Source of the DNA: Streptomyces sp. NBC_00582
Lineage (GTDB): Bacteria > Actinomycetota > Actinomycetes > Streptomycetales > Streptomycetaceae
Length of the DNA stretch: 64,000 nt
NCBI RefSeq assembly: GCF_036345155.1
Contig: NZ_CP107772.1
Span: 10,106,001-10,170,000 of the forward strand
Direction of reading: 5' to 3'
Part shown: one piece after another, positions 50,019 through 59,165 of the stretch
Numbering within the stretch: the first letter of the stretch is position 1
Layout: each line of letters starts with the position of its first letter
Translations under genes and position numbers: made by a program
The notes under the pieces: generated by a model
The model's database searches: none
Seen by the model: the letters and a program-made list of their open reading frames with translations, nothing else
Told to the model about the DNA's origin: nothing

Positions 50019-51076
50019 TCACCACCAGGGACATCGCCGAACGCCTCGACCTGTCCGTCTCCACCGTCGGCCGCGCCCTCGCCGACGACCCGAGGATCTC
50101 CGAGGAGACCAAGCTCCGGGTCCGCGAGGCCGCAGCCGAGATGGGTTACGTCGCCAACCGGGCGGCCCGCATGATGCGTGGCGTCGCCAGCAACGTCGTC
50201 GGGCTGGTGATCCCCGACATCCGCAACAGCTTCTACTCCACCATCGCCCACGAACTGTCCGGGAACATGGAGGCCCGGGACCACCAGCTCATCCTCTCCG
50301 AGACCGACGACGACCCGGTGCGGGAGCTGCGCCATCTCAGGGAGCTGTCCGCCAGCCGGGTGGCCGGTGTCATCATCGTGCCCACCGCCCGCCCGCACCA
50401 CGACTCGGTCCGGCTCCTCGCCGCGCTCCCGCACGTCCAACTCCTGCGCCGGCACCCCGCACTCGGCGCCCAGTGGTTCGGCATCGACGACTTCCAGGTT
50501 CTCCAGCGGTCCACCGCCCATCTGCTGGCGCACGGCCACTCGCGGATCGGCTACGTCGGCGGTCCATCTGAACTTCGGACCGGCGCCGAGCGTCTGCGTG
50601 GCTTCCGCAGCGCGCTGGAGCAGGCGGGACTGCGCGAGGAGGACGGGTTGGCCGTGCTCGGGAAGCCCTCCTCCGTCGCCCACGGCCGCCGGGCCGCCCG
50701 TCGGCTGCTGGACGACGCCGCGCCACCGACCGCCCTGGTCACCGGATCCGTCCCGCTCACCCTGGGGGTGCTGGAGGAACTGACCTCCCGAGGCGTCCGT
50801 ACCCCCGAGGAGCTGTCGGTCGTCGGCTTCGGCGACGAACCGGGCTTCTCCTGGTGGGGCCCGGGCCTGACCACCGCACGCCTGCCGGTGACGGAGATGG
50901 CCACCGACTGTGCCCTGTGGCTGCTGCACCGCCTCACCACGAAACCCCACCGTGACACCGCGTACACCTCGGTCTCGACCGGCTCACTGATCGTCCGGGG
51001 CAGCACGGCGCCCCCGGCGAGGAGCGGTCGTCTGCCGGGGGAACGAGCCGCCCAGCGAACCAGGAGGTCCCGATGA
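50015..51076 (+). CDS. LacI-family transcriptional regulator
   Basis: 353 residues. N-terminal helix-turn-helix and hinge: TTRDIAERLDLSVSTVGRAL, ISEETKLRVREAAAEMGYVANRAARMM. The ribose-binding-fold effector domain follows (NVVGLVIPDIRNSFYSTIAHE, ELSVVGFGDEP). ATG 50015 overlaps the aldehyde dehydrogenase stop and its own stop overlaps the next gene (ATGA), so it is part of the operon it probably controls. The palindrome at 48453-48464 is its most likely operator. The effector is unknown, perhaps a sugar acid or hydroxy acid. Confidence 0.92.
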   Translation: MITTRDIAERLDLSVSTVGRALADDPRISEETKLRVREAAAEMGYVANRAARMMRGVASNVVGLVIPDIRNSFYSTIAHELSGNMEARDHQLILSETDDDPVRELRHLRELSASRVAGVIIVPTARPHHDSVRLLAALPHVQLLRRHPALGAQWFGIDDFQVLQRSTAHLLAHGHSRIGYVGGPSELRTGAERLRGFRSALEQAGLREEDGLAVLGKPSSVAHGRRAARRLLDDAAPPTALVTGSVPLTLGVLEELTSRGVRTPEELSVVGFGDEPGFSWWGPGLTTARLPVTEMATDCALWLLHRLTTKPHRDTAYTSVSTGSLIVRGSTAPPARSGRLPGERAAQRTRRSR

Positions 51077-51633
51077 CCACGGCCGTGAGGCCCCACCTCA
51101 CCCACATGGGTATCAACGTCTACGACATCAAGAAGATGGAGGAGTTCTACACCCGGGTTCTCGGTCTGGTCGTCACCGACCGGGGACGGGGCAAGAACTT
51201 CAAGGCCGACCTGGTCTTCATGAGCGTCGACCCGCACACCCACCACCAGGTCGCGCTCGCCAGCGGACGCGACCCCGACTCGCCCCGCAGCACCATCAAC
51301 CAGATCTCCTTCCACCTCGACACCCTCGACGAGCTGCGGGTGATGTACCGCCGCGTGAAGGAACACGGAGTCGAGGGGCTCAAGCCCCTGAACCACGGGG
51401 TCTCCTGGTCGGTCTACTTCTTCGACCCGGAGGGCAACACGGTGGAGCTGTACGTGGACAGCCCCTGGTACATAGCCCAACCGCACGGCGACCCGTTCGA
51501 CCCCGAACTGTCCACCGAGCGGATCACGGCCGACACCCTGGAGATGTGCCGGCACGACGAGAAGTTCATGCCCATCGAGGAGTTCCGCGCTTCCGTGCAG
51601 GCCCGGCTCGACGCGCCGGAGGCCACCGCATGA
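51073..51633 (+). CDS. VOC-superfamily protein, extradiol-dioxygenase-like
   Basis: 186 residues. MGINVYDIKKMEEFYTRVLGL (first metal His near LTHMG), then INQISFHLDTLDELRVMYRRVK and SVYFFDPEGNTVELYVDSPWY, the second-module His and Glu ligands. A C-terminal ~45-residue extension with DFPDPEL-type sequence DPFDPELSTERITAD and helix is seen in catechol-dioxygenase-like VOC enzymes. A ring- or bond-cleaving oxygenase, lyase or isomerase is possible. Overlaps both neighbours by 4 bases. Confidence 0.85.
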   Translation: MTTAVRPHLTHMGINVYDIKKMEEFYTRVLGLVVTDRGRGKNFKADLVFMSVDPHTHHQVALASGRDPDSPRSTINQISFHLDTLDELRVMYRRVKEHGVEGLKPLNHGVSWSVYFFDPEGNTVELYVDSPWYIAQPHGDPFDPELSTERITADTLEMCRHDEKFMPIEEFRASVQARLDAPEATA

Positions 51634-52208
51634 CCCTCGTCGACATCCGTAAGACCTCCCTCGTGGTCGAGACGATCCATCATGAGGGCGGCCCCCGAGT
51701 CGCCGAACCGGTGCGGGTGGCCGCGGCGGCGGCGGTGGTCCGCAACCCCTTCGCCGGACGCCATGAACCCGACCTGACGGGTTTCCAGAGCGAACTTCGT
51801 GCTCTCGGGGTCCAGTTGGCGACGGAACTCGTCGACGCCCTCGATGCGAAGAACGTCCAGGCGTACGGCAAGGGCGCGATCGTCGGCGTCAACGGCGAGC
51901 TGGAGCACGGCGCCGTGTGGCATGAGGCGGGAGGCTGGGCCATGCGTGCGGTCCTCGGTGAACCCAAGGCCATCGTCCCGTCCACCAAGGCCGTGGCGGC
52001 CACCGGGTACCGGCTGCTGATCCCGCTCCACCACATCGAAGCCGCCTACGTCCGCAGCCACTTCAACACCGTCGAGGTCGGCGTCCAGGACGCCCCCCGC
52101 CCCGACGAGATCCTCTACGCCCTCGCCATGGCGACCGGCGGCCGGGTGCACGCCCGCGTCGGCGGGCTGACCGCCGACCAGATCTCCGTACACGACGGCA
52201 ACCGATGA
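51630..52208 (+). CDS. DUF1185 (amino-acid-synthesis-family) protein
   Basis: 192 residues. Characteristic sequence: IRKTSLVVETIHHEGG, AAAAVVRNPFAGRH, VQAYGKGAIVGVNGELEHGAVWHEAGGWAMR and PDEILYALAMATGGRVHARVGG. The family is annotated as amino-acid synthesis but no reaction is established; it is often found in catabolic clusters near oxygenases and hydrolases. ATG 51630 overlaps the VOC stop. A gap of 19 bases follows before the dehydrogenase. Confidence 0.85.
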   Translation: MTLVDIRKTSLVVETIHHEGGPRVAEPVRVAAAAAVVRNPFAGRHEPDLTGFQSELRALGVQLATELVDALDAKNVQAYGKGAIVGVNGELEHGAVWHEAGGWAMRAVLGEPKAIVPSTKAVAATGYRLLIPLHHIEAAYVRSHFNTVEVGVQDAPRPDEILYALAMATGGRVHARVGGLTADQISVHDGNR

Positions 52209-52227
52209 CCCCCACGAGGAGGGACGC

Positions 52228-53205
52228 ATGAGTACGACAGGCAAGGTCCTGCTCACCGACCACGCCTGGCCCGACGACAGCGTCGAGCGGGCCGTGTTGG
52301 AGGCCGCGGGGCTGACCCTGGTGACCGGGCCCGCCGATCCGGCGCCGGCCGCCGCCATCGAGGCCCTGGTCCGGGAGCACCGTCCCGACGCCGTCCTGAC
52401 CTGCTGGGCCCCGGTGACCGCCGCCGCCGTCACGGCCTGCCCGGACCTGCGGATCGTCGCCCGCCTCGGGGTCGGCCTCGACAACATCGCCGTCGAGACG
52501 GCCGCCGAGCAAGGGGTGTGGGTCACCAACGTCCCCGACTACTGCGTCGAGGAGGTCTCCGACCACGCCGTCGGCATGGTGCTGGCCTGGGCGCGGGGCC
52601 TGGCCGCCTTCGACCGCGACGTACGAGCCGGGAAGTGGCGTCCCGCCGCCGCGAAACTGCGCCGGATGGCCACGCTGACCTGCGGGATCGTCGGCTACGG
52701 CAGGATCGGGCGGGCCACCGCCCGCAAGCTCGCGGCCTTCGGCTGCCGTGTCCTCGCCCACGACCCGTATCCGCCCGACCGGGCCCCCGGAGTCGAGCTG
52801 ACCACGTTCGAGGAACTTCTCGGCGCCAGCGACGTGGTGGTCCTTCATGTCCCGCTCACCGAGAACACCCGCCATCTCGTCGGCGCCAAGGAACTCGCCC
52901 TGATGAAACCGGGCGCGCTCCTGGTCAACGTCAGCCGGGGCGGCCTCGTCGACACGGACGCCCTGATCGAGGCCCTGGCCTCCGGCCTGGTCGACGGCGC
53001 CGGGCTCGACGTGCTGGAGAGCGAGCCCGAGGTGCCGTCCGCACTGCTGGAGCGGCCCGGCGTCCTCGTGACCCCGCACATCGCCTTCTCCTCCACCGCC
53101 TCCGTCGAGGAGCTGCGCCGCCGCGCGGCCCAGGAGGTCGTGCGGGTCCTGGCCGGCGAACCCCCGGCGTATCCCTGCAACAAGCCCCGAGGAGTACGGC
53201 CATGA
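52228..53205 (+). CDS. D-2-hydroxyacid dehydrogenase, phosphoglycerate-dehydrogenase-like
   Basis: 325 residues. NAD-binding GIVGYGRIGRATARKL, catalytic Arg in NVSRGGLVD, Glu in VLESEPEVP and His in TPHIAFSS, i.e. the R-E-H triad of the family. Related to CtBP/SerA-like proteins (RLGVGLDNIAVETA). Oxidises a D-2-hydroxy acid or its phosphate. No regulatory ACT domain, so not a serine-biosynthesis SerA. RBS GAGGAGGGACGC before ATG 52228; its stop overlaps the enolase-like start. The combination with an enolase-like protein and a kinase is unusual. Confidence 0.92.
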   Translation: MSTTGKVLLTDHAWPDDSVERAVLEAAGLTLVTGPADPAPAAAIEALVREHRPDAVLTCWAPVTAAAVTACPDLRIVARLGVGLDNIAVETAAEQGVWVTNVPDYCVEEVSDHAVGMVLAWARGLAAFDRDVRAGKWRPAAAKLRRMATLTCGIVGYGRIGRATARKLAAFGCRVLAHDPYPPDRAPGVELTTFEELLGASDVVVLHVPLTENTRHLVGAKELALMKPGALLVNVSRGGLVDTDALIEALASGLVDGAGLDVLESEPEVPSALLERPGVLVTPHIAFSSTASVEELRRRAAQEVVRVLAGEPPAYPCNKPRGVRP

Positions 53206-54506
53206 AGCGCATCGCATCCCTGAAGGGCCGTCAGATCCTCGACTCGCGCGGTCGCCCGACCGTCGAGGTGGACATCCTCCTCGACGACGGCTCCCTCGGT
53301 CGCGCGGCCGTTCCCTCCGGCGCCTCGACCGGCAGCAACGAGGCCCACGAACTGCGTGACGGAGACGCCGAGCGGTTCGCCGGCCTGGGGGTCGGCAAGG
53401 CGGTTGCGCACGTGGGCGGTGAGATCGCCGACGCCCTGCGCGGCCGCGACGCCCTCGATCAGCGCGGCATCGACGCCCTGCTGCGAGAGCTGGACGGCAC
53501 CCCGCAGCTGACCCGGCTCGGCGCCAACGCCGTACTCGGCGCCTCGCTGGCCGTCTGCCGGGCCGCCGCGATCGCGACCGGACGCCCGCTGTACCGGCGG
53601 ATCGCCGAACTCGCCGGCGTCGACACCCCGAGCCTGCCGCTGCCCATGGTCAACATCCTCAGCGGGGGACTGCACGCCGGACGCGGTATGGACGTCCAGG
53701 ACTTCCTCGCCGTACCGGTCGCAGCGGATTCGACCGAGGAGGCGATCCAGCTCGTCTCCCGGGTCCGCACGGCCGCCGCCGAGGTGATGGCCGCCCGGGG
53801 CCTGACCACCCTCCTCGCGGACGAGGGCGGCCTGAGCCCGGGGCTGCGCACGGCTGACGAGGCCCTGGCCCTGCTGGTCGAGGCATGCGAGCACGCCGGA
53901 CTGCGGCCAGGGACCGATATCGCGATCGCCGTCGACGTGGCCGCGCACTCCCTGTACGACCCGGAGCGCGGCGACTACGACCTCGCGCGCGAGGGACGTC
54001 GGGCCACCGGGGCGGAGATGGCCGACATGGTCGCCGCCTGGGTGCGCGACCACCCGGTGGTGTCCGTCGAGGACGCCCTCGACGAGGACGACTGGGCGGG
54101 CTGGCGGAAGCTGACCGACCGGCTCGGCGACCGCGTGCGGCTGATCGGCGACGACTTCTTCACCACCCACCCCGAGCGACTGGCCCGGGGCATCACGGAG
54201 GGCTGCGCCAACGGTGTCCTGGTCAAGGTGAACCAGAACGGCACCCTCACCGGCACGCTCGACGTGGTGACCGCCGCCCGGGCCGCGGGCTACGCGCCGG
54301 TCATCTCCGCACGGTCCGGCGAGACCGAGGACTCCTTCATCGCCGACCTCGCGGTCGGTACCGCCGCCGGGCAGATCAAGATCGGCTCCGTCCGCTGCTC
54401 GGACCGGCTGGCCAAGTACAACCAGCTGCTGCGGATCGCCGAGGACGACAGCCTGCCGTTCGCCGGCACCTCGGAGCTGGTTCTTCCGGAGGCGGTGGGG
54501 GCGTGA
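53202..54506 (+). CDS. enolase-family protein with a changed active-site histidine
   Basis: 434 residues, full enolase length. Metal ligands are present: Asp in AVDVAAHSLY, Glu in SVEDALDEDDW, Asp in LIGDDFF; the catalytic Lys in LVKVNQNGTLTGT, the general-acid region ADEGGLSP and IKIGS are also kept. The substrate-binding loop normally reads S-H-R-S-G-E-T; here it is SARSGETED, so the histidine that contacts the phosphate/carboxylate of 2-phosphoglycerate is Ala (about 370). The loop SGGLHAGRGMDVQDF is also divergent (usually G-G-x-H-A-x-N). I infer dehydration of another phosphorylated hydroxy acid rather than glycolytic enolase. RBS GAGGAG; overlaps both neighbours. Confidence 0.88.
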   Translation: MKRIASLKGRQILDSRGRPTVEVDILLDDGSLGRAAVPSGASTGSNEAHELRDGDAERFAGLGVGKAVAHVGGEIADALRGRDALDQRGIDALLRELDGTPQLTRLGANAVLGASLAVCRAAAIATGRPLYRRIAELAGVDTPSLPLPMVNILSGGLHAGRGMDVQDFLAVPVAADSTEEAIQLVSRVRTAAAEVMAARGLTTLLADEGGLSPGLRTADEALALLVEACEHAGLRPGTDIAIAVDVAAHSLYDPERGDYDLAREGRRATGAEMADMVAAWVRDHPVVSVEDALDEDDWAGWRKLTDRLGDRVRLIGDDFFTTHPERLARGITEGCANGVLVKVNQNGTLTGTLDVVTAARAAGYAPVISARSGETEDSFIADLAVGTAAGQIKIGSVRCSDRLAKYNQLLRIAEDDSLPFAGTSELVLPEAVGA

Positions 54507-55513
54507 ACCGCACCGCCGTCGACCCCGCGGTCGTCGACTTCCTGCTCCGCGAGGGACTGGCTGCGAGCGGAGAGGAATCCCGCTGGACCCCGCTGACCGG
54601 CGGCGTCTCCTCCGACCTGTGGCGGGTCGACCTGCCGGGACGGTCGATCTGCGTCAAGCGCGCCCGGGAACGGCTCAGGGTGGCCGCCGACTGGCACGCC
54701 CCGGTCTCCCGCAACGCCCATGAGTGGGCCTGGCTGGAGTTCGCAGCCCGCCACCGCCCCGCAAACGTGCCCGTCCCGCTCGCCCACGACCCGGCCGCCG
54801 GGCTGTTCGCGATGAGCTACCTTCCGCCCGAGCACCATCCCGTCTGGAAGGGGCAACTGCTGAGCGGAAAGGTGGACGAGGACACCGCCCGGGCCGTGGG
54901 GGACGTGCTCGGCAGACTGCACCGGGCGAGCACGGGCGACCCGGACCTGGCACGGGAGTTCGCGACCGACGACACCTTCCATGCCCTGCGTCTGGAGCCG
55001 TACCTGCTCGCCACGGCCACCGCGCATCCCCGACTCGGCCGAAAGCTGCGGGAGTTGGCCGACCGCACGGCCGGGACCCGGCTGGCGCTGGCGCACGGGG
55101 ACGTCAGCCCGAAGAACATCCTGGCCGGTCCGGCCGGGCCCGTCCTGCTGGACGCCGAGTGCGCCTGGTACGGCGACCCGGCCTTCGACCTCGCCTTCTG
55201 CCTCAACCACCTGCTGCTGAAGTGCCTGGTCCGCCCCGAGGCGACCGAGTCCCTCCTGGACTCGGCGAAAGCCCTGGCGCTCGGCTACTTCGCACACGTC
55301 GACTGGGAACCCAGGCAGGCGCTGGAGTACCGGGCCGCCACGCTGCTTCCGGCCCTGCTGCTCGCCAGAGTGGACGGCAAGTCCCCGGTGGAGTACCTGG
55401 ACGGCCCGGCACCACGGGATCTGGTCCGCCGTGTCGCCACCCGCCTGCTGCTCATGCCCGCCGGCACGCTGCTCCCGGTGCTGACCGCCTGGCGACGGGC
55501 TCTGCCCGCCTGA
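54503..55513 (+). CDS. small-molecule kinase of the APH/choline-kinase fold
   Basis: 336 residues. GGVSSDLWRVD and CVKRA form the glycine-rich loop and ATP-binding Lys. The Brenner motif is LAHGDVSPKNIL (H-G-D-x4-N) and the metal Asp-x-Glu is LLDAECAWYGDP. It should phosphorylate a hydroxyl group using ATP. Placed right after the enolase-like gene (GTGA overlap), it is the natural source of the phosphorylated substrate for that enzyme. Substrate unknown. Confidence 0.9.
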   Translation: MNRTAVDPAVVDFLLREGLAASGEESRWTPLTGGVSSDLWRVDLPGRSICVKRARERLRVAADWHAPVSRNAHEWAWLEFAARHRPANVPVPLAHDPAAGLFAMSYLPPEHHPVWKGQLLSGKVDEDTARAVGDVLGRLHRASTGDPDLAREFATDDTFHALRLEPYLLATATAHPRLGRKLRELADRTAGTRLALAHGDVSPKNILAGPAGPVLLDAECAWYGDPAFDLAFCLNHLLLKCLVRPEATESLLDSAKALALGYFAHVDWEPRQALEYRAATLLPALLLARVDGKSPVEYLDGPAPRDLVRRVATRLLLMPAGTLLPVLTAWRRALPA

Positions 55514-55554
55514 CTTCCCGAAAGAACCGTTTCCGACATCAGGAGAACCCCACC

Positions 55555-56484
55555 ATGACCTTCTCACTGGCCACCTGGCGCATCGACGACCGGCCGACCC
55601 CCGTCCTGACCGTCGGAGACCGCTCCTGGGCTCTCGCGGACGTGGCGCCTGAGGCCCTGCAACCGGAACCGGCGCGTGGACTGATGAACGTCTTCGACCA
55701 CTGGGAGCGCACCGAGCCGCTCCTCGTGGCGGCGGCCGAGCGGCTGGCCGACGGCACCGACACCACCGCGCCCCGGCCCGCCCCGTCGAGGCTCGAAGAC
55801 ATCCTCACCCCGCTCCAGTACCCGCGGAAGATCGTCCTGACGGGCGCGAACTACTACGACCACATGAAGAACGACGGCGGCCACACCGACTGGGAGAAGG
55901 ACAAGAAGATCCCCGTCTTCTTCCTCAAGCCGCCCACCACCTCCCTGGTCGGCAGCGGCAAAGCCGTGCGCTACCCGGAACAGTCGGAGAAGTTCGACTA
56001 CGAACTCGAACTCGCCGTCGTCATCGGCAAGCGCGCCCGCCGGCTCACCCTCGACAACGCCATGGAGCACGTCGCCGGCTACACGATCGCGATCGACCTG
56101 TCCGCGCGGGACTGGCAGCGCCACCCCAAGCATCTGGTCAAGTTCGACCTGTTCGGCGGCAAGGCGTTCGACGACAGCTGCCCCGTGGGCCCCGCGATCG
56201 TCCCGGCCCGGTACGTCGACGAGGACGACCTGCAGCTGGAGTTCCGGCTCAACGGCGAGCTGAAGCAGAACGCCAACACCCGCGACATGATCTGGTCGAT
56301 CCCGGAGCAGCTCGTCAAGATCACCGAACACGTGACCCTCGAACCCGGCGACATCGTCTCCACCGGAACCCCGGCCGGCGTCGGCCTCGGCACCGGGCAG
56401 TGGATACAGCCCGGCGACCTCCTCGAAGGCGACATCACCGGTCTCGGCCGCCTCACCGTCGAGATCATCAAGGAAGGAAACTGA
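55555..56484 (+). CDS. fumarylacetoacetate-hydrolase (FAH) family enzyme
   Basis: 309 residues. Metal ligands appear as DYELELAVVIGK (E-x-E) and IAIDLSARDWQ, with KFDLFGGKAFDDSCPVGP and DIVSTGTPAGVGLG, the FAH core. N-terminal part GANYYDHMKNDGG is typical of the catabolic subset (2-hydroxyhepta-2,4-dienedioate isomerase, acylpyruvate hydrolase, ketopantoate-like hydratases). It probably hydrolyses, decarboxylates or isomerises a 2-keto/enol acid. ATG 55555 with AGGAGA 9 bases upstream; 41 bases after the kinase. Confidence 0.92.
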   Translation: MTFSLATWRIDDRPTPVLTVGDRSWALADVAPEALQPEPARGLMNVFDHWERTEPLLVAAAERLADGTDTTAPRPAPSRLEDILTPLQYPRKIVLTGANYYDHMKNDGGHTDWEKDKKIPVFFLKPPTTSLVGSGKAVRYPEQSEKFDYELELAVVIGKRARRLTLDNAMEHVAGYTIAIDLSARDWQRHPKHLVKFDLFGGKAFDDSCPVGPAIVPARYVDEDDLQLEFRLNGELKQNANTRDMIWSIPEQLVKITEHVTLEPGDIVSTGTPAGVGLGTGQWIQPGDLLEGDITGLGRLTVEIIKEGN

Positions 56485-56486
56485 CC

Positions 56487-56864
56487 ATGAGCGACGCCAC
56501 CACCATCCTCGAGCTGGACCGCACACGCCAGGAGGCGATGATCCGCGCCGACGTGGACGCCCTCGGCGAACTCCTCGCGGACGACGTGATGTGGATCCAC
56601 GCCACGGCCCGGATCGACACCAAGGAGGGACTGCTCGGCTCGGTCGCCTCCGGCAGGACGAAGTACCTCGCCATCGAGTGCTCCGACGAGACCGTCCGCT
56701 TCCACGGCGGCATCGCCTTCCTCAGCGGCGTGGCCGACATGAAGGCCGAGATCGCGGGCGAGACACGGGACATCCAGAACCGGTACACGATCGTCTACGC
56801 CCCGGCGGGCGACGGCTGGAAGGTCGTCAACTGGCAGTCCACCTCCGTGCGCAAGCCCTCCTGA
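56487..56864 (+). CDS. SnoaL/NTF2-like (DUF4440-type) protein
   Basis: 125 residues of the cone-shaped NTF2 fold: TILELDRTRQEAMIRADVDALGELLADDVMWIHATARIDTKEG, then FHGGIAFLSGVADMKAE and IVYAPAGDGWKVVNWQSTSV. Such proteins can be isomerases, dehydratases or ligand binders. It starts 2 bases after the FAH gene and its stop shares one base with the next start, so it is certainly in the operon. Role unknown, possibly isomerisation of an intermediate. Confidence 0.85.
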   Translation: MSDATTILELDRTRQEAMIRADVDALGELLADDVMWIHATARIDTKEGLLGSVASGRTKYLAIECSDETVRFHGGIAFLSGVADMKAEIAGETRDIQNRYTIVYAPAGDGWKVVNWQSTSVRKPS

Positions 56865-57985
56865 TGACGGCCTCGCTCGAGGGGCTGCGGATCGCGGACT
56901 TCTCCCGCGTCCTCGCCGGCCCCTACGCGACGATGCTGCTCGCCGACCTGGGCGCCGAGGTCGTCAAGGTGGAACGTCCCGGAGCCGGCGACGAGACCCG
57001 CTCCTGGCGGCCGCCCGTCGACGCGGGCGGCACCTCGACGTACTTCCTCGGCGTCAACCGCAACAAACGATCCGTGGCCCTCGACCTCGCCACCGACGAG
57101 GGACGGGAGAGGGCCCGCGCCCTGATCGCCGACTCCGACGTGGTGGTGGAGAACTTCCGCCCCGGGACGATGCGCAGGCTGGGACTCGGGGCGGAGGAAC
57201 TGCTCGCCGAGCACCCACGGCTCGTCCACTGCTCCATCACCGGGTTCGGCCCGGACACGGGCGGCGGCCTGCCCGGCTACGACCTGCTCGTGCAGGCCGT
57301 GGGCGGACTGATGAGCGTCACCGGCGAACCCGACGGACCGCCGGTGAAGGCGGGAGTGGCCCTCGTCGACGTCATCACCGGCCTGCACGCCTCGCTCGGC
57401 ATCCTGGCCGCCCTCAGGCACCGGGACCGCACCGGCGAAGGCCAGCTGGTGGAGGTCAGCCTGCTCGGCTCGCTGCTGTCGGCGCTGGTCAACCAGGCCT
57501 CCGGCTATGTGGCCGGGGGAGTGGTGCCGGGGCGGCTCGGCAACGCCCACCCGAGCATCGCCCCGTACGAGACCTTCGACACCGCCGACCGGCCCCTGGC
57601 GCTCGCCGTGGGCAACGACCGCCAGTTCGCCGCCCTGACCGCGCTCCTCGGGCGCCCCGAACTGGCGGACGACGAGCGCTTTCGCACCAACCCGGACCGG
57701 GTCGCCCACCGCGCCGAGCTACGAGCCCTACTGGAGAAGGAACTCGGGAGGCAGACGGCGGACCACTGGGCGGTCGTCCTGCCCGCGGCCGGAGTACCGG
57801 CCGGGCCGGTCAACGGAATCGACGAAGCCTTCGCGTACGCCCGCCGACTGGGCCTGGCCGCCGAGGTCGACGCCGGCGGCGTCCGCCAGGTGGCACACCC
57901 CGTCCGCCTGAGCGCCACACCCGCCGAATACCGGCTCCCACCGCCGGAGTTGGGAGAGCACACCGCAGAGATCTTCCCGGTGTGA
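56864..57985 (+). CDS. CaiB/BaiF (class III) CoA-transferase
   Basis: 373 residues. RIADFSRVLAGPYATMLLADLGAEVVKVERP, VNRNKRSVALDL and the catalytic Asp in GYDLLVQAVGGLMSVTG are family hallmarks. These enzymes move CoA between carboxylic acids via an aspartyl-CoA thioester. Here it may activate the acid produced by the upstream enzymes, possibly for the beta-oxidation-like genes elsewhere. ATG 56864 overlaps the preceding stop (TGATG). A 45-base gap follows. Confidence 0.93.
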   Translation: MTASLEGLRIADFSRVLAGPYATMLLADLGAEVVKVERPGAGDETRSWRPPVDAGGTSTYFLGVNRNKRSVALDLATDEGRERARALIADSDVVVENFRPGTMRRLGLGAEELLAEHPRLVHCSITGFGPDTGGGLPGYDLLVQAVGGLMSVTGEPDGPPVKAGVALVDVITGLHASLGILAALRHRDRTGEGQLVEVSLLGSLLSALVNQASGYVAGGVVPGRLGNAHPSIAPYETFDTADRPLALAVGNDRQFAALTALLGRPELADDERFRTNPDRVAHRAELRALLEKELGRQTADHWAVVLPAAGVPAGPVNGIDEAFAYARRLGLAAEVDAGGVRQVAHPVRLSATPAEYRLPPPELGEHTAEIFPV

Positions 57986-58030
57986 CCCCACCACCCCTCC
58001 GATCCACCCATCACCCGAACGGAGACGACA

Positions 58031-59146
58031 ATGACGTCGACCACCATGCGCGCCGCCCGGATGCACGCCGTGGGGCAGCCCCTGACCATCGACGAGGTCG
58101 AGCGGCCCCGGCCGCGCCCCACGGACGTGCTCGTGGAGGTGCGGGCCTGCGGGATCGTGCCCAACCTCGGAAATGTCCTGCACCACCTCCAGGAGTGGTT
58201 CCCGCACCTCTACCTGCCGAAGCTGCCGGCGATCTTCGGCCTCGACGCGACCGGCGTGGTGGTGGAGAAGGGCGAGCAGGTCCACGGCATCGGCATCGGC
58301 GACCGGGTGTATGTCAACCCGGCCCGCTATTGCGGTAGTTGCCGCAAGTGCCGACTGGGCGAGACCACCGCGTGCCGTGCGTACGCCTTCAACGGCTACT
58401 TCGGCTTCAGCCCGTACTCCCAGCAACTCTTCGAGGACTACCCCTACGGCGGCCTCGCCGAGTACATGACCGCCCCGCAGTACAGCCTCGTGGTCCTCCC
58501 GGACAACGTCTCCCACGAGACGGCCGCCCGCTGGGGCTACCTCGGCACCGGGTACCGCGCGCTGCGCCGCGGCGGCGTCGGTCCGAGCAGCACGGTCCTG
58601 ATCAACGGCATCAGCGGCACCCTCGGGCTCGGCGTCGCTCTGTTCGCCCTCGCCCTGGGGGCGCGCAAGGTGCTGGGCACCGCCCGCGACCATGACCTGC
58701 TGGCCCGGGTGAAGGCGATCGCCCCGGAGCGCGTCGAGGTGCACAGCCTCGACGACGAGCCGTCGGTGGGGGAGTGGGCCCGGAGCCTGACGGACGGCGC
58801 CGGCGTGGACGTGGCCATCGACGCCCTCGGCCCGGGAGCGCCGCACGACAGCTTCCTGTCCGGCGTCGACGCCCTCGGGCGCGGCGGCCACCACGTGAAC
58901 ATCGGCGCCGTGGCGGGGGACGTGCCCGTGCACCTCCACAAGATCATGGACATCGACGCCCGGCTCAGCGGCTCCGCCTGGTTCAGCACCGCCGAGGGCC
59001 AGGAGATGGCGGACCTCGCCGAGAGCGGCATGGTCGACCTGTCGGTGTTCGAGCACGAGGTGTTCAAGCTGCACGACGTCAACACGGCGCTGTCGGTGCT
59101 GAAGAACCGCAACGGCGGGTTCAGCAACTACGTCATCTGCCCCTGA
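58031..59146 (+). CDS. medium-chain dehydrogenase with structural zinc but altered catalytic site
   Basis: 371 residues. The structural zinc loop is intact (CGSCRKCRLGETTAC) and the cofactor motif is INGISGTLGLGVALFAL. The usual catalytic zinc ligands C...GHE are not conserved: the region reads ACGIVPNLGNVLHHLQ and IFGLDATG, with Asp where His-Glu is expected. This resembles zinc-site variants that act as reductases or lyase-like MDR proteins. RBS GGAGACGACA before ATG 58031. It probably handles an alcohol, aldehyde or enoyl intermediate of the operon. Confidence 0.88.
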   Translation: MTSTTMRAARMHAVGQPLTIDEVERPRPRPTDVLVEVRACGIVPNLGNVLHHLQEWFPHLYLPKLPAIFGLDATGVVVEKGEQVHGIGIGDRVYVNPARYCGSCRKCRLGETTACRAYAFNGYFGFSPYSQQLFEDYPYGGLAEYMTAPQYSLVVLPDNVSHETAARWGYLGTGYRALRRGGVGPSSTVLINGISGTLGLGVALFALALGARKVLGTARDHDLLARVKAIAPERVEVHSLDDEPSVGEWARSLTDGAGVDVAIDALGPGAPHDSFLSGVDALGRGGHHVNIGAVAGDVPVHLHKIMDIDARLSGSAWFSTAEGQEMADLAESGMVDLSVFEHEVFKLHDVNTALSVLKNRNGGFSNYVICP

Positions 59147-59165
59147 GGCCGAGGAGGAGTACGCC

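Noticed and set aside
53202..54506. Housekeeping glycolytic enolase
   Set aside because: The S-H-R-S histidine and the G-G-x-H-A-x-N loop are changed and the operon context is catabolic.
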